Shown: positions 7,043 through 14,225 of the stretch, in pieces
How the letters are laid out: each line of letters starts with the position of its first letter
Position numbering within the stretch: position 1 is the first letter of the stretch
Assembly (NCBI GenBank): GCA_964493125.1
Contig: CAZBMS010000036.1
Coordinates: forward strand, 1 to 16,005
Source of the DNA: QGNO01 sp964493125
GTDB lineage: Bacteria; Chloroflexota; Dehalococcoidia; Lucifugimonadales; QGNO01
Direction of reading: 5' to 3'
Length of the DNA: 16,005 bases
Notes under the pieces: generated by a model
Databases searched by the model: none
Told to the model about the DNA's origin: nothing
What the model saw: only the letters and a program-made list of their open reading frames with translations
Program-made: the position numbers and the translations under genes

Positions 7043-7900
7043 TCACGGATTTATAGTGATCTCCAATATACGGTCGTAACCAGCAAGATCAATATGCCTG
7101 GTTAGATGTGCTGCCGGCCAAAGCTTTCGTGCATGCACTCCAATAATTGTGAATTGTTCGGGGTCCATCTCAAGCAATATTGTAGAGCCTTCTCGTAAAA
7201 GCTGTTTTGCTTGTTCTAACATTTGAATAATCAAACTACATCCGTCTTCTCCTCCGTCGAGTGCCTCTATGGGCTCATGCAAATAGATCTCTGGAGCGAG
7301 GTCAGGCACTCGAGAGGATTTTATGTACGGAAGATTCGCAATTAAGACGTCAATACTGTCGGAGAAACAGGCGAGTAAGTTACGTCTCAAGAATTTTACA
7401 GAATCAGACACACCGTGTGTCATAGCATTTTTTTTCGCAATGCCCAATGCAAAATCAGATATGTCTGTAGCCAATGAGGTGATACCACTTACGTTTGATG
7501 CGACTGCGATGCTTATAGCGCCAGAACCGGTTCCTAGCTCTACGACCCTGATAGGTGGACGAGATGCCATATTCCGTATGCGTGCAATTGCTATATCAAC
7601 AAGTAGTTCAGTCTCAGGCCTAGGGATAAATACGCCACGGCTCACCTCTAGTTGCAAGCCATAGAACTCTCTGTTTCGTAATATATATGCGAGTGGTTCC
7701 CGTTTTAGCCGCCTTTGAACAAATTCATCTATAGCCTTGATGTATTTTTGAGGAATTTCTTCATACAGATTTGCGTATAGAGTAGATCTAGTTTCCTGAA
7801 TGGCTGTCGCTATGAGTATGCTGGCCTCAAGTTCGCTGTCAGGAATTCCTTCCGATCTGAAAGATTTTTGAACACGAATCAATTTTTCCGAAATATTCAC
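7043..7900 (-). CDS. prmC: peptide chain release factor N5-glutamine methyltransferase
   Basis: PrmC (HemK) uses S-adenosylmethionine to methylate the GGQ glutamine of release factors in the cytoplasm, raising termination efficiency. An N-terminal helical domain (about 1-75) is followed by FIPRPETELLVD (91-102), the SAM-binding ELGTGSGAISIA (121-132) and the catalytic ANLPYI (188-193). The last is normally NPPY; the second residue is Leu here. I choose the GTG at 7900 (285 residues) because VNISEKLIRVQKSFRSEGIP aligns with the usual PrmC N-terminus. A TTG at 7948 would give 301 residues and overlap prfA. From 7900 the gene begins eight bases after the prfA stop, without its own Shine-Dalgarno, so translational coupling is likely. 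Its stop abuts that of the convergent dehydrogenase. Confidence 0.93.
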   Translation of the reverse strand: MNISEKLIRVQKSFRSEGIPDSELEASILIATAIQETRSTLYANLYEEIPQKYIKAIDEFVQRRLKREPLAYILRNREFYGLQLEVSRGVFIPRPETELLVDIAIARIRNMASRPPIRVVELGTGSGAISIAVASNVSGITSLATDISDFALGIAKKNAMTHGVSDSVKFLRRNLLACFSDSIDVLIANLPYIKSSRVPDLAPEIYLHEPIEALDGGEDGCSLIIQMLEQAKQLLREGSTILLEMDPEQFTIIGVHARKLWPAAHLTRHIDLAGYDRILEITINP

Positions 7901-7907
7901 GGTCGTA

Positions 7908-8972
7908 TTAGGATTCGTAAAGGTTCTGGTTTTTCTGCTCTTCGTCAATCAGGTTAATTATTTCGTCTATGTTCCCGGAAAGGATTGACTGCATGTTATG
8001 GAAGCTTTTGTTTATACGGTGGTCTGTTATTCGGTCTTGCGGATAATTGTAAGTACGAATTTTTTCCGATCTCTCGCCGGTGCCAACCTTGATCTTACGC
8101 TCTCGGCTTAAAGTTTCTTGGAGCTCTCTGTGGGCCTTGTCATATAACCTAGCCCTTAAAACATTCATAGCCTTTTCTTTGTTTCTCAGCTGAGATCTCT
8201 CATCCTGACATACTGCCACTATACCGGTTGGCAGGTGCGTGATTCGTATGGCAGTGGCAACTTTATTTACGTTTTGGCCTCCAGCTCCCCCTGCATGGAA
8301 GACATCAATTTTTAGATCGTCGGCTTTGATTTCAACATCAACTTCTTCTGCTTCAGGTAAGACGGCAACAGTGGCTGTAGAGGTGTGAAGACGTCCTGAG
8401 GATTCGGTAGTAGGCACCCTTTGTACCCGGTGGGCTCCATTTTCGAATTTCAGCCTGCTATATACCTCCTCCCCTTTTATCTGGAATATGACTTCCTTTA
8501 GCCCGCCAACCCCCGAATCATTAGTGTCTACTAGTTCAACCCGCCAGCCCTTCAATTGAGCGTATCGGGAATACATTCTGTAAAGCTCAGCAGCAAACAT
8601 AGAGGCTTCATCACCGCCAGCACCTGCTCTTATTTCAACGAATACGTCCCGAGAATCGGACGGATCCTTTGGTAGAAGAGCTTTCTTTAATCCTTCCTCC
8701 AATTCAACCTGCTTAGCTTCCAGTAGACCAATTTCATCTTTGGCAAGCATAACGAGATCTTGGTCAGTCGCATCTTCAATGATGCCCCTTGCCTCCTCGA
8801 TTGCATTTTGATTGCTCACATACTGCGTGTAGGAAGTGACAACTGGCATTAAGGATGCCCGTTCTTTGTTCAGAAGAATCAACTGCGGAGTGTCAGTCGC
8901 TATTGCTGGGTCTGACATTAACTCATCGATTTCTACTATCCTTCGACTCATTTCAGATAATCTGTCAAACAT
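7908..8972 (-). CDS. prfA: peptide chain release factor 1
   Basis: RF1 reads UAA and UAG in the ribosomal A site and triggers peptide release. The 354-residue length is typical. The codon-recognition loop is HRVQRVPTTES, with PTT (187-189) matching the RF1 PxT tripeptide and not the RF2 SPF. The catalytic GGQ is in HAGGAGGQNVNK (226-237), with Gln233 the target of PrmC encoded next door. RAGAGGDEA (115-123) is also conserved. The start is ATG at 8972, giving MFDRLSEM, with AAAGG about six bases upstream. The open frame continues upstream to about 9437, but that part is antisense to the Pro-Thr linker of the next gene and is not coding. prfA-prmC is a common and functionally coherent operon. 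Confidence 0.96.
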   Translation of the reverse strand: MFDRLSEMSRRIVEIDELMSDPAIATDTPQLILLNKERASLMPVVTSYTQYVSNQNAIEEARGIIEDATDQDLVMLAKDEIGLLEAKQVELEEGLKKALLPKDPSDSRDVFVEIRAGAGGDEASMFAAELYRMYSRYAQLKGWRVELVDTNDSGVGGLKEVIFQIKGEEVYSRLKFENGAHRVQRVPTTESSGRLHTSTATVAVLPEAEEVDVEIKADDLKIDVFHAGGAGGQNVNKVATAIRITHLPTGIVAVCQDERSQLRNKEKAMNVLRARLYDKAHRELQETLSRERKIKVGTGERSEKIRTYNYPQDRITDHRINKSFHNMQSILSGNIDEIINLIDEEQKNQNLYES

Positions 8973-9064
8973 GATCGCCTTTATTAGCCACAATCCAAAC
9001 GATTCCACAGAGAAACTTTGCGAATCAAAACCCATATAGCCTGTTTGGATATGGAATATACGTA

Positions 9065-9070
9065 TATAAT
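9065..9070 (+). promoter_or_regulatory. possible -10 element for the lipoprotein gene
   Basis: A perfect TATAAT at 9065-9070, 53 bases before the ATG at 9124, in the 151-base divergent gap between prfA and the lipoprotein gene. The -35 region (TTTGGA-like, about 15 bases upstream) is poor. Confidence 0.35.
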
Positions 9071-9123
9071 ACAGCTTAAATGTAATTTTCCCTAAGTCAA
9101 TTGTTCCGGTTCTGGGAGGAGAA

Positions 9124-10332
9124 ATGAGTCCTTCTCTAAGATTTACAATAAAGTGCTTGCCTTTAATAGCATTGCTGATTCTAGTTGGCTGTAGTGAACA
9201 GACCACTATTACTCCTACTCCGACTTCCCCGCCCTTACCCATAGCAACTGTTCCGCCCACGCCCACTGTCACTCCTGTGCCTACCCCAATACCAACTCCT
9301 ACCCCTACCGCTGTCCCAGTGCCTACGCCTACGCCTATTCCAACTCCAACTCCAACGGCTACACCTATTCCACCAACACCAACTTCGACCCCTACACCGA
9401 CACCAACGCCTCGTCTAGATGCAATTATTCCAGACACGCGAAAATCTGTCGTGAAAATTATCTCAGGTTCTACACAGACATCCGGTGTTTATCTCAACAA
9501 CCCTTCTGGATACGTGCTAACAGCTAGTAGGCCTTTAGGCATTAGTCCTAAGGTTATAGTTGAAAATGCGAGTGGAATCCAATCAGACGGATGGATTGTA
9601 GGTAGAGATGATTCTAAAAATTTGGCACTTGTAGAAGTGAGTGGCTTGGGAGTGCCTAGTTTATCTATCGGAAACTCATCCCGCATCAAGGAAGGCACGG
9701 AAGTAGTATCTTTCGGATATATAAAGGACTCCACTGGCTCGCCATTTATAGGTCAGGCCCAGGTTACCGGGATCAAGAATGAGTACGGTATTGGATTAAG
9801 ATTCATGCAGTTTGATATCGAGATTGAACAGGGAGTTTCAGGAGGCCCAGTTGTAAATAGGGAAGGTGATGTGGTGGGGATTAATGTGGAAGGGTCTTTC
9901 CTTCACAGCCTCAATATTGCTCCTGGTAATTCAGGTTACGCATTAGTTTCTGATAAATTTAAGAACGATCTAACTGCGATTAAAGAAGGCTATTGGCTAA
10001 CGGAAGACTTGAAATTGCGACCTGCTCCTATACCATCATCTTTGTCCCCCCCACCACAACCCATCATATTTAGTGGGGTGGCCCGAACAGATGGGGTCCC
10101 AGTCTCGAAAGGAGAGCGCATTTGGGCAAGGGTTTATGGGTCAGCGGATGGTGATCTGTGGCTTTCGACCCTGATCGGAGATGATGGTAAATACAAACTT
10201 ACGATTGGTGCGGTGTCCCGGTCATACCTAAATAAGCCTATAGAATTCTATCTGAACGGGAAGCGACATCCTACTACTGCTAGGTATACGACAGTGGATG
10301 GCATAGAGGTTTTTCTAGATCTGGCGTTCTAA
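9124..10332 (+). CDS. lipoprotein with Pro-Thr linker and degenerate trypsin-like (S1C/HtrA-type) domain
   Basis: A 402-residue exported protein. Residues 1-23 form a lipoprotein signal with lipobox LVGC (Cys23), so the mature protein should be lipid-anchored outside the membrane. Residues 30-96 are a low-complexity Pro/Thr linker. A chymotrypsin-like domain spans about 100-290. At the His position of the triad (TNAHV in HtrA) the chain reads TASRP, giving Arg136. At the Asp position (DLAL) it reads NLALV, giving Asn166. The Ser motif survives as QGVSGGPVVN (Ser239). The domain should therefore be proteolytically dead. A linker and a small beta-rich C-terminal domain follow (about 314-402, with DGDLWLSTLIGDDGKYKLTI), resembling carboxypeptidase-regulatory/Ig-like folds. 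The start has GGGAGGAG just upstream. It may be a binding or scaffolding protein of the cell surface; its role is unknown. Confidence 0.82.
   Translation: MSPSLRFTIKCLPLIALLILVGCSEQTTITPTPTSPPLPIATVPPTPTVTPVPTPIPTPTPTAVPVPTPTPIPTPTPTATPIPPTPTSTPTPTPTPRLDAIIPDTRKSVVKIISGSTQTSGVYLNNPSGYVLTASRPLGISPKVIVENASGIQSDGWIVGRDDSKNLALVEVSGLGVPSLSIGNSSRIKEGTEVVSFGYIKDSTGSPFIGQAQVTGIKNEYGIGLRFMQFDIEIEQGVSGGPVVNREGDVVGINVEGSFLHSLNIAPGNSGYALVSDKFKNDLTAIKEGYWLTEDLKLRPAPIPSSLSPPPQPIIFSGVARTDGVPVSKGERIWARVYGSADGDLWLSTLIGDDGKYKLTIGAVSRSYLNKPIEFYLNGKRHPTTARYTTVDGIEVFLDLAF
9211..9411 (+). repeat. Pro-Thr low-complexity coding repeat
   Basis: About 67 codons, almost all Pro or Thr, as degenerate CCN-ACN dipeptide repeats with interspersed Val, Ile and Ala. 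Codons vary, so this is selection on protein composition and not a clean DNA microsatellite. It encodes the linker between lipid anchor and protease-like domain. On the opposite strand it gives a spurious Gly-Val open frame. Confidence 0.85.
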
Positions 10333-11591
10333 GCCTGTTTCTCAACTGAAACTATATTAACGACCTCTAAGATCGATGCCTCCGTCTGTTTGCCATCGTC
10401 CATGTTTCGCAATAATACAGTTTCGTTAGCGATTTCGGTTTCCCCAATTATTATGGTATATCGTGCTGCTAAATTTGATGCGTACCTCATTTGGGACTTT
10501 AAGCTTCTATTTCGTGGTGCGATCACTGATGGAAGGCCTTTAGCCCTCAGTAGGTTAGATACCATAAGCCCAGTATCTACAGCTTCTTTTCCCAAACATG
10601 CGACCACTATTTTCCTTAATTCTTTTTGCTCGATAGGTGTCGATTGATCCTTTAGGTTAACTATCAATCTCTCCACCCCACAACCAAAACCAACCCCTGG
10701 GGTAGGTGGCCCCCCCAATTCCTCTATAAGTCGATCATATCTTCCACCACCTAAAATGGTGCTTTGAGACCCTCCGCCCTCTGGCTTAATTTCAAATACC
10801 GTTCTTGTGTAATAGTCCAAGCCTCTCACCAATCGGTGATCCTCGATGTATTCAAGACCGAGCCTGTCAAGGTAGTGTCGTAGTAAGTCCCAGTGATCCT
10901 TACAATTTTCGCATAGGTATTTCACTGATTCAGGGGCCCCATCTATGAAGGGGAGACAAGACTCCTCTTTACAATCCAGCAATCTCAGGGGGTTTCTTTC
11001 AAATCGCGAGTGACAATCCTTGCACAGTTTTGATATTCGCTCGGCGTAATAAGCTTTTAAAGCATCTAAATATGCTGGTCTGCATTCATTGTCGCCAATG
11101 GAGTTAATTACAATTTTCAGATTTCTAAGTCCCAATTGAATCGTCATATCCCAGCCCAATTGAATCACTTCAGCATCTACCAATGGATCCTCGTCACCGA
11201 TCGCCTCAATCCCAAACTGATTATGTTGTCTAAATCTCCCCGCTTGAGGTCTTTCATACCTGAATATGGGACAGAAATAGTACATTCTCACCGGTTGTGG
11301 AAGGACATGCATCCCATGTTCCAAGTAAGCTCTACACACAGGCGCTGTTCCCTCGGGACGTAGTGTCAAAGATTCACCACCCCTATCGTCGAAGGTATAC
11401 ATCTCTTTCTGAACAACGTCGGTCTGTTCTCCAACCGTTCTAACAAACAATCCAGTCGCTTCAAAAATTGGAGTGTTTATCCTATCGAATCCATAGGTCA
11501 TACAAACGGACTTAACAACATCCTGAATGTATGACCAGTATTTTTGTTCTTCTGGAAGTTGGTCTGAAGTGCCTCTAGGCGCTTTGTACAA
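10329..11591 (-). CDS. hisS: histidyl-tRNA synthetase
   Basis: A cytoplasmic class II synthetase that charges tRNA-His. The 420-residue length is normal. MYKAPRGTSDQLPEE is the standard N-terminus and fixes the TTG start at 11591; GGAG lies nine bases upstream. Class II motif 2 is RYERPQAGRFRQHNQF (111-126). The histidine-specific motif LVRGLDYYTRTVFE lies at 254-267, GGGRYDRLIEELGG at 281-294, and motif 3 GVGFGCGVERL at 299-309. The insertion domain has Cys190, Cys193, Cys207 and Cys212 in a CxxC-NPLRLLDCK arrangement, plus Cys227 and Cys230, which may bind zinc. The C-terminal anticodon-binding domain begins near 325. Its TAG overlaps the stop of the convergent lipoprotein gene, and it is divergent from rel. 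Its leader holds a hairpin. Confidence 0.97.
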   Translation of the reverse strand: MYKAPRGTSDQLPEEQKYWSYIQDVVKSVCMTYGFDRINTPIFEATGLFVRTVGEQTDVVQKEMYTFDDRGGESLTLRPEGTAPVCRAYLEHGMHVLPQPVRMYYFCPIFRYERPQAGRFRQHNQFGIEAIGDEDPLVDAEVIQLGWDMTIQLGLRNLKIVINSIGDNECRPAYLDALKAYYAERISKLCKDCHSRFERNPLRLLDCKEESCLPFIDGAPESVKYLCENCKDHWDLLRHYLDRLGLEYIEDHRLVRGLDYYTRTVFEIKPEGGGSQSTILGGGRYDRLIEELGGPPTPGVGFGCGVERLIVNLKDQSTPIEQKELRKIVVACLGKEAVDTGLMVSNLLRAKGLPSVIAPRNRSLKSQMRYASNLAARYTIIIGETEIANETVLLRNMDDGKQTEASILEVVNIVSVEKQA

Positions 11592-11615
11592 TTACTTCGT
11601 CTCCTCGATTTGGCA

Positions 11616-11657
11616 AAAGAATACCTCAGGGCCGCGCCTTAGTAAAGGCGATTCTTT
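11616..11657 (-). promoter_or_regulatory. stem-loop in the hisS leader
   Basis: CGCCTT (11635-11640) and AAGGCG (11645-11650) form a perfect 6-bp stem with a 4-base loop. An outer 7-bp stem pairs AAAGAAT (11616-11622) with ATTCTTT (11651-11657), leaving an asymmetric 12-base bulge. It lies 25-66 bases before the hisS TTG and could form in the hisS transcript. The T-box consensus (UGGNACCGCG) is not seen, so it is not a recognisable T-box leader. It could be a protein-binding or attenuation structure. Confidence 0.4.
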
Positions 11658-11807
11658 ATGGGATATTATTTTGTGCACAGCCAGTATTAGGTTATACTTC
11701 AAGGGTAATTACTTGCATGCCCACTATATTGAATTAAAGGGGCTCATTAGCTGAAACATGTAATTCAGATAATCCAAAGCTACTTACCGACCGATAGTGT
11801 CGATTTT

Positions 11808-13952
11808 GTGCGACGCGCTTATAGCTTCGCGGAATCGGCACATGATGGTCAAGTGCGCCTATCTGGGGAAGCATTTATAACGCATCCTATAGAAACCGCA
11901 ATGTACCTTGCAGAATTACGCATGGACTCTACAACCATCGCGGCTGCATTATTGCACGATGTTATTGAAGATTGTGATGTTACCAATGAAGAGCTAGAGG
12001 CACACTTTGGTCCAGATGTCACCAGATTGGTAGACGGTGTTACAAAACTGAACCGACTGGACCAGATGACAATAGAAGCCCATAAATCAGGGCTTACGGA
12101 TACGGAGCAGGCAGATGAGGCTGCAGACTTACGCAAGATTTTAGTAGCAATGGCGCAAGATTTACGAGTAGTGTTAATCAAACTTGCCGATAGACTTCAC
12201 AATATGCGTACTCTCAGGTACCTACCTAAGCAAAGGCGAATTTCTGTCGCGCAAGAAACTATGGATATCTATGCTCCATTAGCACACAGGCTGGGAATGT
12301 GGGATATTAAATCTAGGCTGGAAGACATCGCTTTCAAAGAATTGGATCCCATTAATTATAGAGAGGTCGCCGGACTTGTAGCCAAGAGCAGCCGTGATCG
12401 CGAACTATATATTGACCAAGTCACTAACACATTGGCGCTTCAGTTGAAGGAACACGGGATAGATGCAAAAGTGACTGGTAGAGCTAAGCACTTGTACAGC
12501 ATCCATCAGAAAATCCAATCCTACTCGGTGCAAAACAAGGACTTCAATGATATTTATGATCTATTTGCTTTGAGAATTCTTGTGGAAAATAGGGATCATT
12601 GCTACACAGCATTGGGAGTAGTTCACAACCTATGGACTCCCCTACCTACTCATTTCGATGACTACATTGCGAAGCCAAAGGAAAATCTATACCAATCCTT
12701 GCATACGACAGTAGTAGGGCCGACAGCGATGCCACTAGAAGTTCAGATAAGGACTCACGAAATGCATAGGATAGCCGAATATGGGGTAGCGTCACACTGG
12801 CTTTACAAAGAAGGCCAAGATGCTGCGTCGCCTATGGAAGCAAACATGAACTGGGTCAGGCAACTTCTTGACTGGCAACGCGAGGTCAGTGGTCCGGAGG
12901 AATTCATAGAGAACGTGAAAACAGACCTTCTGCACGACCAAGTGTTTGTCTATACTCCAAAGGGAGACGTGAAAGAAATGCCAGTTGGTTCGACCTCTAT
13001 AGATTTTGCCTATAGAGTGCATACGGAGTTGGGGCATAGATGTATTGGTGCGAAAATTAACGGTAAATTGTCTGCATTGAATACTGCTCTGAAAAATGGA
13101 GACACGGTTGAAATAATAACGAGTACGGTTCCTCGTGGTCCCAGCTTGGACTGGTTGAACCTTCACGCTGGTTACGTAAAAACCGCAGCTGCGCGGCAAA
13201 GGATTCGCCTTTGGTTGAGGCGTCGTGCACGGAGTGAAAACGTACAGCGAGGAAGGGAGCTGCTCTCGAGAGAACTCAAGAGATTAGACGTTAGCCCGAC
13301 AATCGAACAGGTAACTAATCTGTTTGGTATGAATTCGCCTGAAGAGCTATTTTATGAATTTGGCACTGGAAATATTACCCCTAACGATGTCCTTTCTAGG
13401 TTGAACACTATCGAACCAGTAGAGGTCGACGAACTGGACAACCAAACTTACAAAACAGGCTCACAATCCAACATGGAAGTCATAGGGGTAGGGGATCTGG
13501 TAAGCGTTGTAGCGAAGTGTTGTTCCCCTCTGCCAGGCGATGACATTGTAGGATACATAACTAGTAACGAAGGGGTGTCAATACATCGTAAAGAATGTCA
13601 ATCAATAGTTGAATACGACGAAACTCAGAGATTTATTCAAGTTGATTGGGGAGCTCGGAAAAATCTATACCCTGTGCATCTGATACTTGAAGCATGGGAC
13701 AGGGTTGGTTTATTACGAGATGTTAGTACGCATGTCTCTGAGGAAAGAGTAAATATAGCCTCGTTAATGACTAGGGATCCCATTGAGGGTATTGCTATAA
13801 TGGACATAACAGTGTTTACTACGGATGTACATCAGCTTGGGAGACTATTCGCAAAATTAGAAGAAGTCAAAGGGGTCATTAACGTCAGCAGGATTAATAC
13901 CCATAACCAATCGAGTAGTACAATATCAAAATCTAAGAAAGCCGCTGGATAG
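11808..13952 (+). CDS. rel: bifunctional (p)ppGpp synthetase/hydrolase, Rel family
   Basis: A cytoplasmic stringent-response enzyme that makes and degrades (p)ppGpp. All domains are present. The HD hydrolase (about 1-175) has HDVIED (50-55) and LADRLHNMRTL (126-136) intact. The synthetase (about 220-335) has GRAKHLYSIHQK, DIYDLFALRILV, YQSLHTTVVGP and EVQIRTHEMH. TGS (about 378-440) has VFVYTPKGDV, and the zinc-finger-like region has AKCCSPLPGDDIVGYI (569-584). The C-terminal ACT covers about 623-697. The RXKD/EXDD position reads HFDD (282-285). I give the first canonical codon, GTG 11808 (714 residues), but it has no Shine-Dalgarno. The upstream frame (YLPTDSVDFVRRAYSFA) matches the family N-terminus, so translation probably starts earlier, perhaps at CTG 11751 behind AAAGGGG. 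It is divergent from hisS and followed by rpsT 11 bases on. Confidence 0.95.
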   Translation: MRRAYSFAESAHDGQVRLSGEAFITHPIETAMYLAELRMDSTTIAAALLHDVIEDCDVTNEELEAHFGPDVTRLVDGVTKLNRLDQMTIEAHKSGLTDTEQADEAADLRKILVAMAQDLRVVLIKLADRLHNMRTLRYLPKQRRISVAQETMDIYAPLAHRLGMWDIKSRLEDIAFKELDPINYREVAGLVAKSSRDRELYIDQVTNTLALQLKEHGIDAKVTGRAKHLYSIHQKIQSYSVQNKDFNDIYDLFALRILVENRDHCYTALGVVHNLWTPLPTHFDDYIAKPKENLYQSLHTTVVGPTAMPLEVQIRTHEMHRIAEYGVASHWLYKEGQDAASPMEANMNWVRQLLDWQREVSGPEEFIENVKTDLLHDQVFVYTPKGDVKEMPVGSTSIDFAYRVHTELGHRCIGAKINGKLSALNTALKNGDTVEIITSTVPRGPSLDWLNLHAGYVKTAAARQRIRLWLRRRARSENVQRGRELLSRELKRLDVSPTIEQVTNLFGMNSPEELFYEFGTGNITPNDVLSRLNTIEPVEVDELDNQTYKTGSQSNMEVIGVGDLVSVVAKCCSPLPGDDIVGYITSNEGVSIHRKECQSIVEYDETQRFIQVDWGARKNLYPVHLILEAWDRVGLLRDVSTHVSEERVNIASLMTRDPIEGIAIMDITVFTTDVHQLGRLFAKLEEVKGVINVSRINTHNQSSSTISKSKKAAG

Positions 13953-13963
13953 GATGGATGTAA

Positions 13964-14215
13964 ATGCCAAGTGAAAAATCAAGACGGACTTCCGTGAGGA
14001 AGGCCGATAGAAATAAGAGTACCAGAACTTTAGCAAAGAGCAGCGTTTCGCGAACCCGAAAAACAATCGCTAATGGGAATGCTGAAGCTGCTAGTAGCGC
14101 ATTATCTGAGACTGCTTCAATCTTAGACAAAGCAGTTAAGAAGGGTTCTCTGCATCCCAATAATGCAGCTAGGCGTAAATCTAGGCTTGCAAAGCAAGTC
14201 AGCCAGATAACTTAA
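13964..14215 (+). CDS. rpsT: 30S ribosomal protein S20
   Basis: S20 binds 16S rRNA early in 30S assembly. The 83-residue protein is very basic and helical. MPSEKSRRTSVRKADRNK at the N-terminus and the C-terminal block LDKAVKKGSLHPNNAARRKSRLAKQ are diagnostic of the family. The ATG at 13964 is preceded by AGGATGG, which overlaps the rel stop codon, so it is probably co-transcribed and coupled with rel. Placing a ribosomal protein directly behind the stringent-response enzyme is plausible for growth control, but that link is inference. Confidence 0.93.
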   Translation: MPSEKSRRTSVRKADRNKSTRTLAKSSVSRTRKTIANGNAEAASSALSETASILDKAVKKGSLHPNNAARRKSRLAKQVSQIT

Positions 14216-14225
14216 AATATCTTAA

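Noticed and set aside
7901..7948. TTG start extending prmC into prfA
   Set aside because: The extra 16 residues (Lys/Arg/Thr-rich) do not resemble the PrmC N-terminus, which begins naturally at GTG 7900; neither start has a ribosome site, so this is a judgement.
9211..9411. DNA tandem repeat or CRISPR-like array
   Set aside because: The period is a dipeptide in a coding frame with varied codons; there are no spacers or conserved direct repeats.
8973..9437. N-terminal 155-residue extension of release factor 1 rich in Gly-Val
   Set aside because: It is the antisense reading of the Pro-Thr linker of the lipoprotein gene; RF1 has a clear ATG with ribosome site at 8972 and normal length from there.
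11592..11750. T-box riboswitch in the hisS leader
   Set aside because: No T-box core sequence, specifier loop or terminator/antiterminator pair could be found; only a local hairpin is present.
11527..11754. 75-codon open frame on the plus strand between hisS and rel
   Set aside because: The first part overlaps hisS antisense, it has no recognisable motif or ribosome site, and the rel leader accounts for the rest.
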